Shown one piece after another: positions 33,579 to 47,256 of a stretch of 64,000 nt of DNA; the first letter of the stretch is position 1, and each line of letters begins with the position of its first letter. Source of the stretch: Sporodiniella umbellata (Eukaryota; Mucoromycota; Mucoromycetes; Mucorales; Rhizopodaceae); contig JAIXMR010000030.1 in the NCBI GenBank assembly GCA_025677835.1, forward strand, positions 124,001 through 188,000, given 5' to 3'. Made by a program: the position numbers and the translations under genes. The notes under the pieces are model-generated. The model ran no database searches, was not told the DNA's origin, and saw only the letters and a list, made by a program, of their open reading frames with translations.

Positions 33579-35015
33579 CTACTGAAATGTAAATTGTGAG
33601 ATAAACAAAAGATTAAAATAAATATTTATACTGCAAAAGATGACAGCTGAAAGCAGTCACAGTGGTGAATCATCTTATGTCGACGCTAACCAATTGGCCT
33701 TCGTGTAACATCATCAATGCCTTGGCACACCTATTGGTACTGATTTAAAATGGTCAAACATTTTATCCGCCTATCAATAAGTTCAAATTGCACAGGCACT
33801 TTTGTTCTCTGAGACCTAAATACAGTCCACTAAAAACGATAATCGCAAAGCGCTAAATGGTGTTTCTTAGTATAGAACTTCTATAAGGCTACCGATTTCT
33901 ATTCTAAAGTGAAAGTCTCAAGTCAACAAAACCACTCACTGCGCTTTCAGGATTACTCATCTAGAAACTTTACGTCCCTGGTTTTTAGTAGAATGGCCTA
34001 TCCTTTACGGCGCCGGTATACAAGCGCGTATTTCCAAAGTTTTTGCTTTAATAAAGACGCTTACTTTGTATAGGGTTTATAAGTTTGAAGAGCATCTTGG
34101 TTAGCTACTGTTATTCGTATATATAATCGCATATTGCAAAGAAATTGTTTTTGGAGTGCTGCATTACTAAAAAAAAAAAAAAGACTGTATTTATCGTAAA
34201 GGAGTGATACAGATCGCTGTCAACCTCAATTGTGCGAACCGTCTGTATAAGAGCCTGCCAATGATTATAGCTACACATTCTTTTTAGAGAAAATATAATA
34301 GTACAAATTTGTTTTAATTACGTGCGGCACTTTTTGCAGACCTTTAGCTGACAAAAATTTCAAAGTGCGCTAGTTACCAATGAGAGCAAGGAAAAATAAT
34401 GTAGGCTGTTGGCTTTGTATATCATGTTTCTGTAGTTGAACACACAAAGGGTCATTTTTTATTTTCAATCAATACAGTAAAATCCAAATGCAGTTGCAAG
34501 CTATTATCTCAGGGTTTTTTTTATCGCAACCGGCCAAAACTACCAAGCTAAAAAGTTTTCCATCGGGAACTGAATCGTTGTTTATCTTTTATTATGCTGT
34601 GATTCATAGTTACCAAAGATACTTTCATTGTATTGTTTTTTTTTTACCTGAAAAAGTTCAATTGTAGCCTTAAAGAGTCTCCCTTAAAAATTATATGGTG
34701 AATCAAAAGAGGGTCAATGTTTGTGGAGAGTATGGCTCAGCAAAGACCAGAGTCGCAAGTATTTATAACTATCCAACCGTGTGGTTCATTTACTGAACAA
34801 TAAGCCTGCTAAGGTTTGCTGATAATTACAGGTGTTCAATGTCTTTTTTAAAATACAAAAAATTCTTTTTTTTTCGCACTTTCCCCTTAAAAAAGTGCCA
34901 AAAATAAGGGCGTACGGGAGTCGGAGTGGACAGTCACATGTTTTTAAGTAGAATGAGTTTATCTGTTTTTTTATTTATTTATTTGTTCTTTAATTCAACC
35001 CTTTCCCATCTTCCG
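33579..35015. other. 1.4-kb divergent promoter region of HIS4 and PAP1
   Basis: AT-rich with small homopolymers. An in-frame ATG at 34938 would extend the PAP1 frame by a T-rich segment, but it is judged leader. No gene or clear Gcn4-type site was identified. Confidence 0.45.
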
Positions 35016-37238
<2,223 letters not shown>

Positions 37239-37442
37239 TCATCCACAACGTTTTTTCTTTACTTCCCTTCCTCCCCCTTTTTTCTTGTTTTCTTTTAGAA
37301 ATAAATAAAAAATAATAATGCAAAAACCAGCCAATGAAAATTTCTTTATATTTTAAAAGAAAAAGAGAAAAAAATTACAAAACCATAAATTTTCTTTTGT
37401 ACTTGCTCTTTTTTTTTTTTAAAAAAAAAAAAAGCTTTTGCA

Positions 37443-39991
37443 ATGTCGAATTCAGAACAAAACAATTGCGATTCTTCTAAAAAAAAAGGCAATCAGCGTG
37501 CTTCTGTTATTGTTCCTCATTCCAACTCTTCAGTCCTAAGCCAGATTTATTACGATATCCAAGCCAACATACCTAATCAATCGATGGCATATTTACATCC
37601 TAAAAAATTAAATGATGAGTTATTATGGTGAGTATAGCACGTGAGAAGTAAAAACTAACGACTCTGTTTCAAAAAAAAAAAAAAAAAAAAGTATTTTGTG
37701 TCAGCAAATAATGAAAGAGGTGTTTTCTACTAGCTGTGGTCATTCATTTTGGTATACAATCACAAACATATAAGACAAAACAAGATACTAAAGCTTCCAC
37801 GGCAGCTATGAATGTTTGAATAAGCATATTCTAAGTTCTGACGATTGTCCATCGTGTCATGCAATTATTTCAAAAACTGAGATATACCCTAATTTTCAAT
37901 GTAAAAAAATACGCAGTAAGATTTTGTTTATTCAGTCCCTCCTTTTTCCTATATAGTAAATCGGCTGACTGAATTAAAAAAGCAAGTCCAGGATAAGGGC
38001 ATCTCAACAAATAAAAGTCAAGTAGACTATTGGGACTCGTTAGTAACAAGCATCCGAAAAGACATGGCTCCTATAGTGTCTTCTTTGGCTAATACACTGT
38101 CTTATTCAGGTTTAAATACGTCTAGATCTACTTTTAGTAACTTCGCCTCTCCTTTATATATATAAACTATCCAATAGATATTGAAACATTATACGAAGCC
38201 ACCTTAGAAGCCAAAAAGAAAATGGGAAAAATTGACGCAAAAGTCAAATTTGACTTGTTAGATGTATTTCTTGTCAAATTGAAGGGCACAAATGATAGGG
38301 TAAAAAAAAAAAAAAAAACTTTTCTATAGCTCATCGAGTGTATAGACAATCCAGAGTCTCAAACTTCAAAACAAATGCATTTTGTCAGATTTGGATATGC
38401 TTGTTAGTAAACAGCCATTACGTTCGTTATCTAGTTCCTCCAATTCAAATGCTCTTACACCTACTAGGAAAAGAAAAATTTCGGTAACATCCTTTTTTTT
38501 TTCGAGATACATATCCTTAAATAATGATATAGGATCTTTCTGAGAAAAGAAGAGGATCAGAGCATCAGCAGCCTAGTGATCAAAGTGCAGAAGAAGTTGA
38601 TGTAGACTGGCCTACGACAAACAGAGTACGTCGCCGACAGAGTAGCCCTCTCTTAGAGACTTCATACTCCAATCGTATTGAAAAAAGATTTGAAGATCTT
38701 ACAGATCTATATTATACCAGACTTCCACCTGACTATGTTCTTGACATGACTAGGAGTCAAAGTAAGTAGTAAATAGAATAGAAGGTGTCATTAATAGACA
38801 ACCTAGGGCAAAGTCAGCTTGAATCCTTTTCTTCAACTTTGTACGACATAACTAAATACGACTCTTTGGAAGTAAAAGATACCTTTTATTATACAGAGTC
38901 AACCCAGAATACATCAATTGTTTCTTCTATCGAATTTGATCGTGATGACGAGTTTTTCGCTGTTGGAGGCATTTTGAAAGACATCAAGATATTTGACTTC
39001 AAATTAACCGGTCAAATCTCAGAAGACGATCAGCCAACTACACACTGCCCTGTATCTCGTATAAGCTGTGATTATAAAGTAAGCTGTTTATCATGGAGTT
39101 CATATCTCAAGAGCCAAGTCGCCAGTGCGGATTACCAGGGAATAATTAATGTTTGGGATGTAACCACCGGAAAAAACATGACCAGTTTTTCAGAACACAA
39201 AAAGCGTGCATGGAGTGTGGATACTAGTTTAAGAAATCCTAATCTGTTGGTTTCTGGGAGTGATGATACTACTGTCAAAGTCTGGTCAATCAACAGCCAA
39301 AGCTCTATCTTTACATTTCTACATAAAGGAAACATCTGCTGTGCAAAATTCGCTCCTAATAACAGCAACTACTTGGCAGTTGGAAGTGCAGGTAAAAGTT
39401 CTGCTGGGAATAAAAAAGAGCCTAACAAAACCAGATCATGACATTTTGTGTTATGATTTAAGGTTTCCCTCTTCGCCTGTGCGTTGTTATCAAGGGCACC
39501 AGAAAGCTGTCTCTTATGTAAGATGGATGAATGATAATGAGCTCATATCTGCGTAAAGAAAAAAAAAAAAAAAAAGGCCAGTGGTTGACTTTGTCTTCTT
39601 GTCAATAGATCTACCGACAACTCTTTAAAGCTATGGAACAGAGAGTCAACAAAGTGCCTAAGAACATTCAGTGGACACACAAACGAAAAAAACTTTGTTG
39701 GTTTATCCGTTACAGATGATTGGATTGCCTGTGGTAGTGAGACGAATATGGTCTATACGTACCACAAACACTCCAAAACTCCTGTAGCACAATACCGGTT
39801 TCCTATGAATGACAGAGATGTATGCCGTATATATACTTAATGAACGATACTTATGCATAAACATATAGGGAAAATCAGTCGATGAGTGCGATCCTACGTA
39901 CTTTGTTAGCTCTGTCTGCTGGAAAAATGATTCTTCCAAACTAATCTCGGCCAACAGTAAGGGCATTATATATGTGCTTCAGCTTAAATGA
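37443..39991 (+). CDS. COP1: COP1-type RING, coiled-coil and WD40 ubiquitin ligase
   Basis: Homologue of COP1 (RFWD2), the E3 ligase that targets transcription factors in plants and animals. Eleven exons: 37443-37627, 37692-37751, 37806-37915, 37957-38136, 38178-38299, 38346-38483, 38533-38761, 38798-39391, 39435-39552, 39609-39819, 39869-39991; 689 aa. The C3HC4 RING occupies about 62-99 (ELLCILCQQIMKEVFSTSCG, HSFCYECLNKHI, CPSC) and is followed by IYPNF, as in COP1. A coiled coil at about 180-240 (TLEAKKKMGKIDAKVKFDLL) and the SYSNRIEKRFEDLTDLYY helix match COP1. The WD40 propeller (about 380-689) is diagnostic: SIVSSIEFDRDDEFFAVGG, DYQGIINVWDVTTG, EHKKRAWSVD, VSGSDDTTVKVW, NICCAKFAPNNSNYLAVGSA, GHQKAVSYVRW, GHTNEKNFVGLSV, CGSETNMVYTYHK, SSVCWKNDS. 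The length equals plant COP1 (about 675). Confidence 0.93.
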
Positions 39992-40161
39992 TAGCGCCAT
40001 CCCCTTTGTACACCTCTTTTATATGCTCAAGAGAAAAAGAAAATGTCGACATTTATTAAAAAAAAAACTGTGTTCATTTTTATAGTTGTCTCTTTGCCAC
40101 TTGGGGCTTTTTTTTTTTTTTTTTTTTTTTGAAAAAGGTAATCGACCTTTGTAAAAACGAA

Positions 40162-40465
40162 TTAATCTATGATAGAGTCCCAAGAAGCGCTTAGATCGAA
40201 ATCAATATACATAGCAATTGCTCGGTTAGTCTTATACGTTGATTGCACTGGCTGCTGCGTTGTGTTAGTCAAAATGTATGATGAGAAAAGATCGAAAGTC
40301 TTGTCTATAAGCAGGTATATTCAACTCCACATTCGCCTTAATTGAACCCAATTGATCCGGTTTGAGCAATTCTAAAAGGAAATTTGAAACGCCATAGACT
40401 GTTGACCGAAGAAAAGTGACTGATTCAGTAGAATGGCTCAGGAGGCATGTGATAATATCTACCAT
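40162..40465 (-). CDS. Putative small orphan protein, about 75 aa
   Basis: Unrecognised. A clear frame from the ATG at 40465 (MVDIITCLLSHSTESVTFLR, then FLLELLKPDQLGSIKAN) and a second conserved-looking segment in another frame (YKTNRAIAMYIDFDLSASWD, stop at 40162) can be joined as exons 40465-40331 and 40254-40162. The acceptor is preceded by a good branch site (TTGACTAAC), but the donor is GTGGAG, which is weak. Without the intron the first frame ends FLIIHFD at 40265. It lies between COP1 and the divergent TLDc gene (268 bp from its ATG). An Asp-rich C-terminus suggests a small subunit of some complex, which is speculation. Confidence 0.4.
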
Positions 40466-40685
40466 GCTCCTTGTACATAGTAAAGATTAAAAAAAAACCA
40501 CAATAAACAAAAGTTCAGACCTTTGCGGAAGCACAAAATATGACACAAAATTGAGGGGAAAAGGGCAAAAGACACAAGGGATTACTTGGTTTTTTGTATT
40601 CGTAAACAAAAGAACTTTATTTCAAACTAAACGTGTATTCCCTTGTATAATTCTCACGATAAAAAAGTTATTGGTCACTTTCTAG

Positions 40686-40694
40686 CTATATAAA
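40686..40694 (+). promoter_or_regulatory. TATA box of the TLDc gene
   Basis: CTATATAAA about 40 bp before the ATG at 40733. Confidence 0.5.
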
Positions 40695-40732
40695 CACTCT
40701 GTTTTCTTCTGGTTCATTTTCTTGAAAAAAAA

Positions 40733-41698
40733 ATGTCTACTATTTACAGTAACCTTAAAAGTTCCTCTACTGAATTGACAACCTCAAACATTCAATGCAC
40801 TCGTTTTTACAGCTTTGAGCACCAAAGTGTCACCAAACAATTAAAAAAACTAAATAGGTCATTCAAAAGAGTCCCTAAAAGCATGTCTATGCCTATTATA
40901 GAGACAGTTAAGGAAACCCCACAAATTTCGCCAATTGGTGCCGATTTTCCTTATGCATCAGTCACATTACATCTCTCAAACAGATATCCTCAAACAAGGC
41001 CTTGTCTTGACATTCATTTAGCTCAAAACGTGCGCATCATGTAACAGCAAATATGATAAATTGCTCAAATATAACTATATACATTTGTTTATCACTCACT
41101 AACGCCTTAAATTATATTAGCTTCGTATGGCGTTGCCTCCAAGAGTAGCCATATTGTCTAATTGGTCTTTGATTTATAGCCTCGACCAGCATGGGGCTAG
41201 TCAAAGCACATTATACCAGCAATGTAAACAGAATTCTGGACCTTGCTTGCTTGTTATACAAGACAGCCAATTTGAGGTAATTCTTTTTGTTTATAGACCT
41301 ACTTGTATACACTCAAATTTTAACTTTAATAAAGACTTTTGGTGCTTACTTGACAGAATCGTTTCATAATGATACTGGGTATTATGGCACTGGTGAATGG
41401 TAATTTTTTACATCTCTTTCCATACCAGACACTAAATCTTTGCACCCAAAGCTTTTTGTGGAAATTGGATAGTCAAACGGAGAAGGCTAACGTTTATCCA
41501 TGGACAATGAAAAACGACTATTTAGTTTATTCTGATAGAAGTTCCCTTGCAGTGGGTGGTAGTAGATTTGGTTTATGGATTGATTCGGACTTAGCTCATG
41601 GCTACACAGAGCCAAGTGAAACTTTCGATAACCCTCCTCTTACATTAAAAAACTCCTTCGAGTGTATTGGTTTAGAGATTTGGGGTTTTCAATACTAA
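40733..41698 (+). CDS. TLDc domain protein (OXR1/Rtc5 relative)
   Basis: TLDc proteins protect against oxidative stress and, in yeast and animals, bind the V-ATPase. Exons 40733-41029, 41121-41276, 41335-41399 and 41452-41698 give 254 aa. The N-terminal 100 residues are Ser/Thr/Lys-rich and probably disordered. The TLDc domain fills the rest: LRMALPPRVAIL, WSLIYSLDQHGASQSTLYQQ, GPCLLVIQDSQFE, FGAYLTESFHNDTGYYGTGE, CFLWKLD, YLVYSDRSSLAVGGS, FGLWIDSDLAHGYTEPSETF, and the typical end IGLEIWGFQY. The short form with a single TLDc domain resembles fungal Oxr1. The first intron has a GTGCGC donor, unusual but supported by frame and conservation. Its stop lies 7 bp from the end of the next gene on the other strand. 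Confidence 0.9.
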
Positions 41699-41705
41699 TG
41701 GTCCT

Positions 41706-42380
41706 TTATTGGTATTCGAGCATAATATCAGTCATGTATAATTGTGATTCTTCGGCTGATAGTTTACGACGAATGGAGGCGTTACTGTATATATATGGAT
41801 TATTAAATAAAAGCTTGGTTTTCTTAATTCCTAGCGACTCTTTTTCATTTTTGCGTTTGTTTTCGCTTGTTGTATTGTCTTCCGTAAGCTCTTGTACAAT
41901 GCTTTCCCAAATCTCTGTCCATGGTTTGGTTTTGCGTACTGTATAAAAAACCGGTTCCTCCACTTCCTCCTTATATTCTTCGGATATTATGTTCCAGGCA
42001 TCCAAAAGGGGAATGGTTTTACGTGCAATGCATAATACAACTTTTTCTTCATCATCGTCTAATGTGTTCTTAGCGCAATCTTCAGCATTATGATGAGGCG
42101 TAAAATAGTTTGTGATTTGATTTTTCTCTTTAGTGATCTTGTTGTTCTTTCTAGGCCTTATCAATTTGTCTGTGGTTTTTTTCTTTTCTTCAGGTACTGT
42201 GATATTGTTCCTGTAGCTTGTTTCATTTGTATGAGGCTTGTTGGCTGCTAAGAGGGCCGGTTTCACTAGAGTAAGGTCGGTGGGTGATATAAATGCTGCA
42301 TGGGGATTTGCAACTGAGCTTATATGTTGTGTTTGTATGCGTTGTTTTCTTTTGTTGATGAAAGATTCGATTGAAGACAT
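41706..42380 (-). CDS. Basic-acidic orphan protein, 224 aa
   Basis: A single open frame starting MSSIESFINKRKQRIQTQ. I recognise no domain. Features are a basic Lys/Arg-rich middle (KLIRPRKNNKITKEK), a NQITNYFTPHH motif loosely like a PCNA-binding peptide, and two similar segments, LCIARKTIPLLDAWNIISEE and FYTVRKTKPWTEIWESIVQE (about 115 and 145), which form an internal repeat of the type xxRKTxPxxxxWxxI. The C-terminus is helical (SIRRKLSAEESQLYMTDIML). Codon use matches the neighbours, so it is probably expressed. A nuclear role is only a guess from composition. Confidence 0.65.
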   Translation of the reverse strand: MSSIESFINKRKQRIQTQHISSVANPHAAFISPTDLTLVKPALLAANKPHTNETSYRNNITVPEEKKKTTDKLIRPRKNNKITKEKNQITNYFTPHHNAEDCAKNTLDDDEEKVVLCIARKTIPLLDAWNIISEEYKEEVEEPVFYTVRKTKPWTEIWESIVQELTEDNTTSENKRKNEKESLGIKKTKLLFNNPYIYSNASIRRKLSAEESQLYMTDIMLEYQ

Positions 42381-43970
42381 GCTGTTGAAAGTTTTTTTTT
42401 GTTTTTTGTTTTTTTAAAATAAAAGTTAAAACGATTTTTGCTGAAAATCGTAACTATCTCTATTCAGCCAATCAGGTCACAGAATAAAACCACTAAATTT
42501 TCATTGTTTGTGATTGAGGTCAGACTACCATATGTCGTCAAAGGCAGGCCGTTGTATACAAAGTCTTTAGAGAAATACGCGTTTTGTATACAAATTTATC
42601 ATAAAAATTCTTATGTTTGATATATTTTTATTGCTTTTTATTGGATTTTACATGCTAAAGGTCCTTGTTCTAAACAAAAAAAAAAAACCAATATTCTTTA
42701 AATAAGTACAATTATTTAAAGTAGGATGCTTCGTGTCAAATTGCTCTGCAACGAAAATGAACAGACAATAGTATTTCTACTCACATAGCTATTTTTAAAG
42801 AAACTAAGCGGAAAAAAACATTTGCCGGTTATGTTGTAGGGTGATAGAAAGGACTTATTCTAGTTTCCAAGTAGGTTTTTGATGATATCATTCTTATGAA
42901 ACAGGTGCCATACCATTGGATACATGCAACATATTCTCAAGCTGTGAGTTCGTCTTTATTCATTTCAAAGAGCACAGGATAGTAGGTTTTAAAAAATAAT
43001 GCCATCATCATAATACCGTGATAACGAAAAGAGATATACAAGAGGTTTCCATTGCGTCAGAGCCAAAGTCACTCTTCATAGCTAGAAATCAAAAATCAAA
43101 AACATAAAGAACGAGCTCTTTGTTGGATATACCTAAGGCAGTATCTTCTTAAAGTTATAGAGTTTGATAGCCTTTAATTTTCTTCGCTGTTTGTAATTCT
43201 AATAGTGATACGGAATATTTGAAAAATAACTAAAAACAAACATTGGTGGTCACTGTTGCTTATTCAGCAAAGTACATTTCTCACAAAAAATGAAATGATT
43301 CAACTTGACAAAATCATTAGCTAATACACAAAATAGAACATCCCTTTCGATTTATTAAATGGACAAAAATACAACAACGGCTTACATATCAACTTAAATA
43401 ACATATACTTTGGTTTCCTTCGCAAACATAAAAGAGAAAAAACAAATACAGCCATTACCTTGCACAAGAGGCCAAGTTTGTAGTAACTGATGGTCTTTAG
43501 CACTCCGCATGCCTAGGCTTGGCATTAAATCGAACTGTTTGTCGAAGATATGCATCGTTCAAATTTGCAGATCCGCAAAAGAAACATTTCAAATAAATAG
43601 TGTTTCAGCTAACTTAGCAGTATTCTGCCTTACACTTCTTGAAATTTTCAAATCCCCCATTTTCTGAGGCCCTATACTTTGTTTTTAGGTTTCTATCGCT
43701 AACTGTTACCAAGCGATATGTATATACAAAAGTCCTAGTAGCGATAGTGTATATAACTAGAGTTAAACACGAAAGCTTGAGGAGATGGTGTCGCGTTTAG
43801 CTACTCGCTCAGAGTACTTTGGTCTCGAAAGAAAAATTGGCAAAATGCGCCGAGATTTCTCAAGCGTTTGAACTCAGTTGTACAACAAAAGATCATGCTT
43901 TCGTATAAAGAGTATTCTCTTTACTTTTGTTCATTAATAAGTAATAAAATATACCAAAGTCAAAAAAGAA
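42381..43970. other. 1.6-kb spacer with divergent promoters, no gene seen
   Basis: AT-rich, no long homopolymers beyond A12 near 42677. It contains TATATAC and GTATATAAC elements near 43718 and 43750 upstream of the transporter gene. Short frames have no family resemblance. Confidence 0.45.
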
Positions 43971-45855
43971 ATGGAACTAGAAAGTAATCCGGAAGAAAGC
44001 ATACCCTTACTGCCTGAAGTGCAGCCCAATGTTTCTTTACAAAGGAAGCCATCGATCTGGCAGATCATTGTTCCTGTGTTTTTTATTGCCTTTTCTTTTA
44101 CGTATGTAAAGAACATTTTTCGAAGGTACCCAGAAAATAACTTTTCATTATTTAGGGCAAGTATGGCGCCCAAAGTAGAAGCTTTATCTCTTATTTTCTG
44201 TTACAAGTAAAAAAAGAAAATAGCTTAGACAAAAGGCATTTTTGTTCACGTACTTAAATGTTTTATAGATATTATTTGGCAAAAGAAGATACTATTGAGA
44301 TACCTTGGGATAATTGCAACATACCTGCCGTACAATCCTTAGTATCAGAAGCAACATCCCTCATAGTATTTCTGTCTTATGGATCAAGTAAGCTTACTAT
44401 CAAAACTTGCCCTTGAAGGGTCCTTGATTCTTTTTTACTTTCATTTTTACTAATACATAGCCATAGCAATGCTTTTAGCAAGTACTTATGGTAGCTTATC
44501 TGACCGCAAAGGTAGACGGCCAGTGCTAGTAACGTCTTTAATTGGGTCCATCTTTCCATACGTTGCTTTGATTCTGACTCTTCGTTACTTCTCAGTATTC
44601 GATGTCTATTTAATATTTATTTCTAATATCATTCGAGGTTTAATGGCTGGGGAATCTGTCTTGGTCGCCACAGCTAACGCTTACCTAACCGATTGTACTA
44701 CACCGGCCAATAGGTAAGGAACTTTTTTTCAAGCTGTTGGCCTGTTTTCCAATCCTCATTTTCCTATATAGAACTCTCGCCTTTAGCTATTTTTCTGCAG
44801 TACTTTTCTTGGGCTCTGCAACCGGTAAACATGAATGGAGTGACAAGATTTAAATGTGTTTTAACATAAGCGTTTTAGGTCCAGTATTCGGTTCTTTCAT
44901 TATCAAAAAAACAGATTCAATTTTCTGCCTTTTTTATATAATAATTGCAATCCAGATAGCTCTTGTGATGTATACTGCCTTATTTTTGACAGAGTCCAAT
45001 GTTGACCGAAAGAACAAAGTTGTAACGAAGTTAACGTTTTTGCAAAATATCAACGTGTTTTCTGCTTTCTCCGTTTTCTTTCGTACTCCTCTAAAACATG
45101 CAAATCGTTGGACTTTGCCTGTTCTTACTTTGGTTCAAGTAATGCTGACAATGGTTGCTTTACCTCCAGTTCTCTTGTATGCTATGTTAAAATTCAATTG
45201 GACAGCCTATGAGGGTGGCTTTTTTATCAGTGCCACGTCTGTAATGAATGTTGTTACTATGTTGATTGTTCTTCCTGTGCTTACAAAATTTTTTCACAAA
45301 ATAATACCCATCTCCAACAAAGCTGGTTCGACAGAAGACCTTCAAAAAGCTTCATGCCCTGTAGAGGCTGAAAAAATCGAATTGAAATACGACCCTAGCC
45401 ACTCTATACAAGTAAACGTTGCAGTTATCCGGACAGGCTTGCTACTGAAGACAGCATCTTTCATAGCCCTAGGCTTAGTGACCACCTCAGGCGGGTATTT
45501 GATTGCTGGAGCAGCAGAAGGCTTAGGCTCCTTGTGTCCACCTTCAATACAATCTTTAATGACTACTTTGGTAGACCCTTCGCATACAGGAGAACTTTGG
45601 GGGGCTTTGGCAACGCTTGAGGCTCTTGCAGGTAAAAAAAAACAAAACCTTGTAGGTATAGCTTGGGTGGGTTGCTGACTTCGTTTCTTTTGAACAGTTG
45701 TTGTGTCCCAATTTCTATTTAATTATATATACAGCGCTACTGTCAATACTATGCCTGCTTTTGTCTTCTTTTGCTGCGCTGGTATAGTTGGAGTCTCTGC
45801 CATTTTTACTTTTTTTATTCGCCCTGCAGAAAAGGTGCCTGACCAAGAGGCTTAG
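43971..45855 (+). CDS. Major facilitator superfamily transporter
   Basis: A proton-coupled or facilitative membrane carrier, substrate unknown. Seven exons: 43971-44101, 44156-44206, 44269-44387, 44461-44713, 44772-44824, 44879-45631, 45698-45855; 505 aa. An acidic N-terminus with ESIPLLPEV (a dileucine-like vacuolar or endosomal signal) precedes helix 1 (IWQIIVPVFFIAFSFT). The MFS signature loop is YGSLSDRKGRRPVLVTSLIG. About twelve hydrophobic helices follow, with GLMAGESVLVATANAYLTD in helix 4 and a polar central loop at about 330-380 (ISNKAGSTEDLQKAS). Overall it looks like the fungal tetracycline-resistance/solute-carrier 46-type group. The TM pattern is secure; the substrate is not. Confidence 0.88.
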
Positions 45856-46018
45856 CTTCATGTGTTTTTATTTCAAACTTTATATCAGTATACCCTTAAA
45901 AATAAATACATGAACTGTCACAACTCTTGAAATCGCTTTTCAAAGAGAAAACAAAAGCATCTTAAAACCCTCTTTTTTTTATTTTTTTGGTTTTGATATT
46001 ATATATTTACAATCTAGT

Positions 46019-46775
46019 TTATTTTCTACGAAATACTAGTGCAGCACCGTCTCTTCCGCTGCTTGTGTTTCTAATAGCGTCTTTTCTTACTACGCTTTTT
46101 CGATGTAATTTATCTTGTCTAATATTGATCAAAGCCTTATTCTTTTTTTCTGCTCGTGGGCGTTGGTTGATCACTTTGACAGTGTATTCGCCCACTCGTC
46201 TTGAGTTGACCTTTCTCTTTTTATTAGCCTGTCTTTCTTCTTCCTCTAACATTTTTTCAAAGTCTTCAGCTGTAATATGCTTTCGTTTGTTCGTTTCTTC
46301 TTTTTCTTCGGCAATGGCTTGAGCCAGTAAATCTTCAGGCAAAATTTCCGTTTCTTCCTCCTCCTCCTCCTCCTCCTCCTCCTCTTCCTCTTCCTCTTCC
46401 TCCTCTTCTTCTACATGTTTCTTGTCTTCTTCAATCTTTTTTTCTTTCAGTTTTTTTTCTTTACTTTCTTTTTTTTGTTCCTTTAATTGCTGATCTCTCT
46501 TTCTACGCTTTTCTTTTTCAGCAGCAGCTTTTCTTTGAACAGAAAAATTAAACAAAATCAGCCTTTTGTAAATCGATTGTCGAATCAACTTACTTGGATG
46601 CCGCTTCCTTTTCAGCAAGGTTCTTTGTCATTTGAGTTTCCTTTGCTTTTGAAGCTGAGATGGATTCAGGAGCCTCATCGTCGTCAGATTCGCTCAGTTC
46701 TGCCACAGCTGCCTTTTTAATAATCGGCTCGGGCACAACAATTTCTTCATCCTCTCCAAATAAGATTTTTCCCAT
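46019..46775 (-). CDS. Acidic/basic nucleolar-type protein (Utp16/Bud21-like?)
   Basis: Exons 46775-46594 and 46532-46019 give 231 aa. It begins MGKILFGEDEEIVVPEPIIK and has a Lys/Glu-rich helix (EKEKRRKRDQQLKEQKKESK). About nineteen consecutive Glu, encoded by GAG/GAA repeats, follow. The conserved-looking C-terminal third contains ILPEDLLAQAIAEEKEE, HITAEDFEKMLEEEER and ends SGRDGAALVFRRK. The charge pattern is typical of nucleolar U3 snoRNP-associated proteins such as Utp16/Bud21, which fits a role in pre-18S rRNA processing. This assignment rests on composition and the LPEDLL..A motif only. It is divergent from TAF5 with 481 bp between. Confidence 0.6.
46360..46406 (-). repeat. Glu-coding GAG/GAA repeat
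   Basis: Tandem GAG and GAA codons in the acidic nucleolar-type gene, giving about nineteen glutamates. Length polymorphism is likely. Confidence 0.8.
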
Positions 46776-47256
46776 TTTCTCTTTTAAAAGAACAAAACAT
46801 AGACAAGGCTCGTACAGCATTTGAGAGGTTATAAATGTGGCTTATGTGTGACACATTATCCTTTAATCGATGAATGTCCACACGTAAGTATGTTAGGACC
46901 AAGCTAGTTATGGACTGTATTTCGGAAGCTCCTTAGCTAAATCATTTAGTTGTAACAGCACTGTTTTTAACGCGCCTCTTCCATATCTGACAGAATTTGG
47001 TAAGTAAAACAAAACAAAAAAGCATCACACTACAGTACGTATCTTTGTGATGAAAGATCTCATCGTTTACTATATGTATGAATATGTTCTTTCTATATTT
47101 TTTCAAGTACCAGAGGGACTATGAGGGTTCACATTATATCAAGGAAGTAATGGTTTGGTTTTGCTGACCAAAGGCGGTTTTAAACGCCGACATATGGATT
47201 TTTCTGTTCATTTCCTTTTACTCTTTTTTTTTCTTATATTTCAGTAAACACTTTCA
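46776..47256. other. Divergent promoter between the acidic protein gene and TAF5
   Basis: About 480 bp with no coding signal. T-rich just before the TAF5 start. No specific motif is named. Confidence 0.45.

Noticed and set aside
38300..38388. A 10-nt micro-exon in COP1 flanked by a 29-nt intron
   Set aside because: A single 46-nt intron ending at 38345 keeps frame and restores a better COP1-like helix, so no micro-exon is needed.
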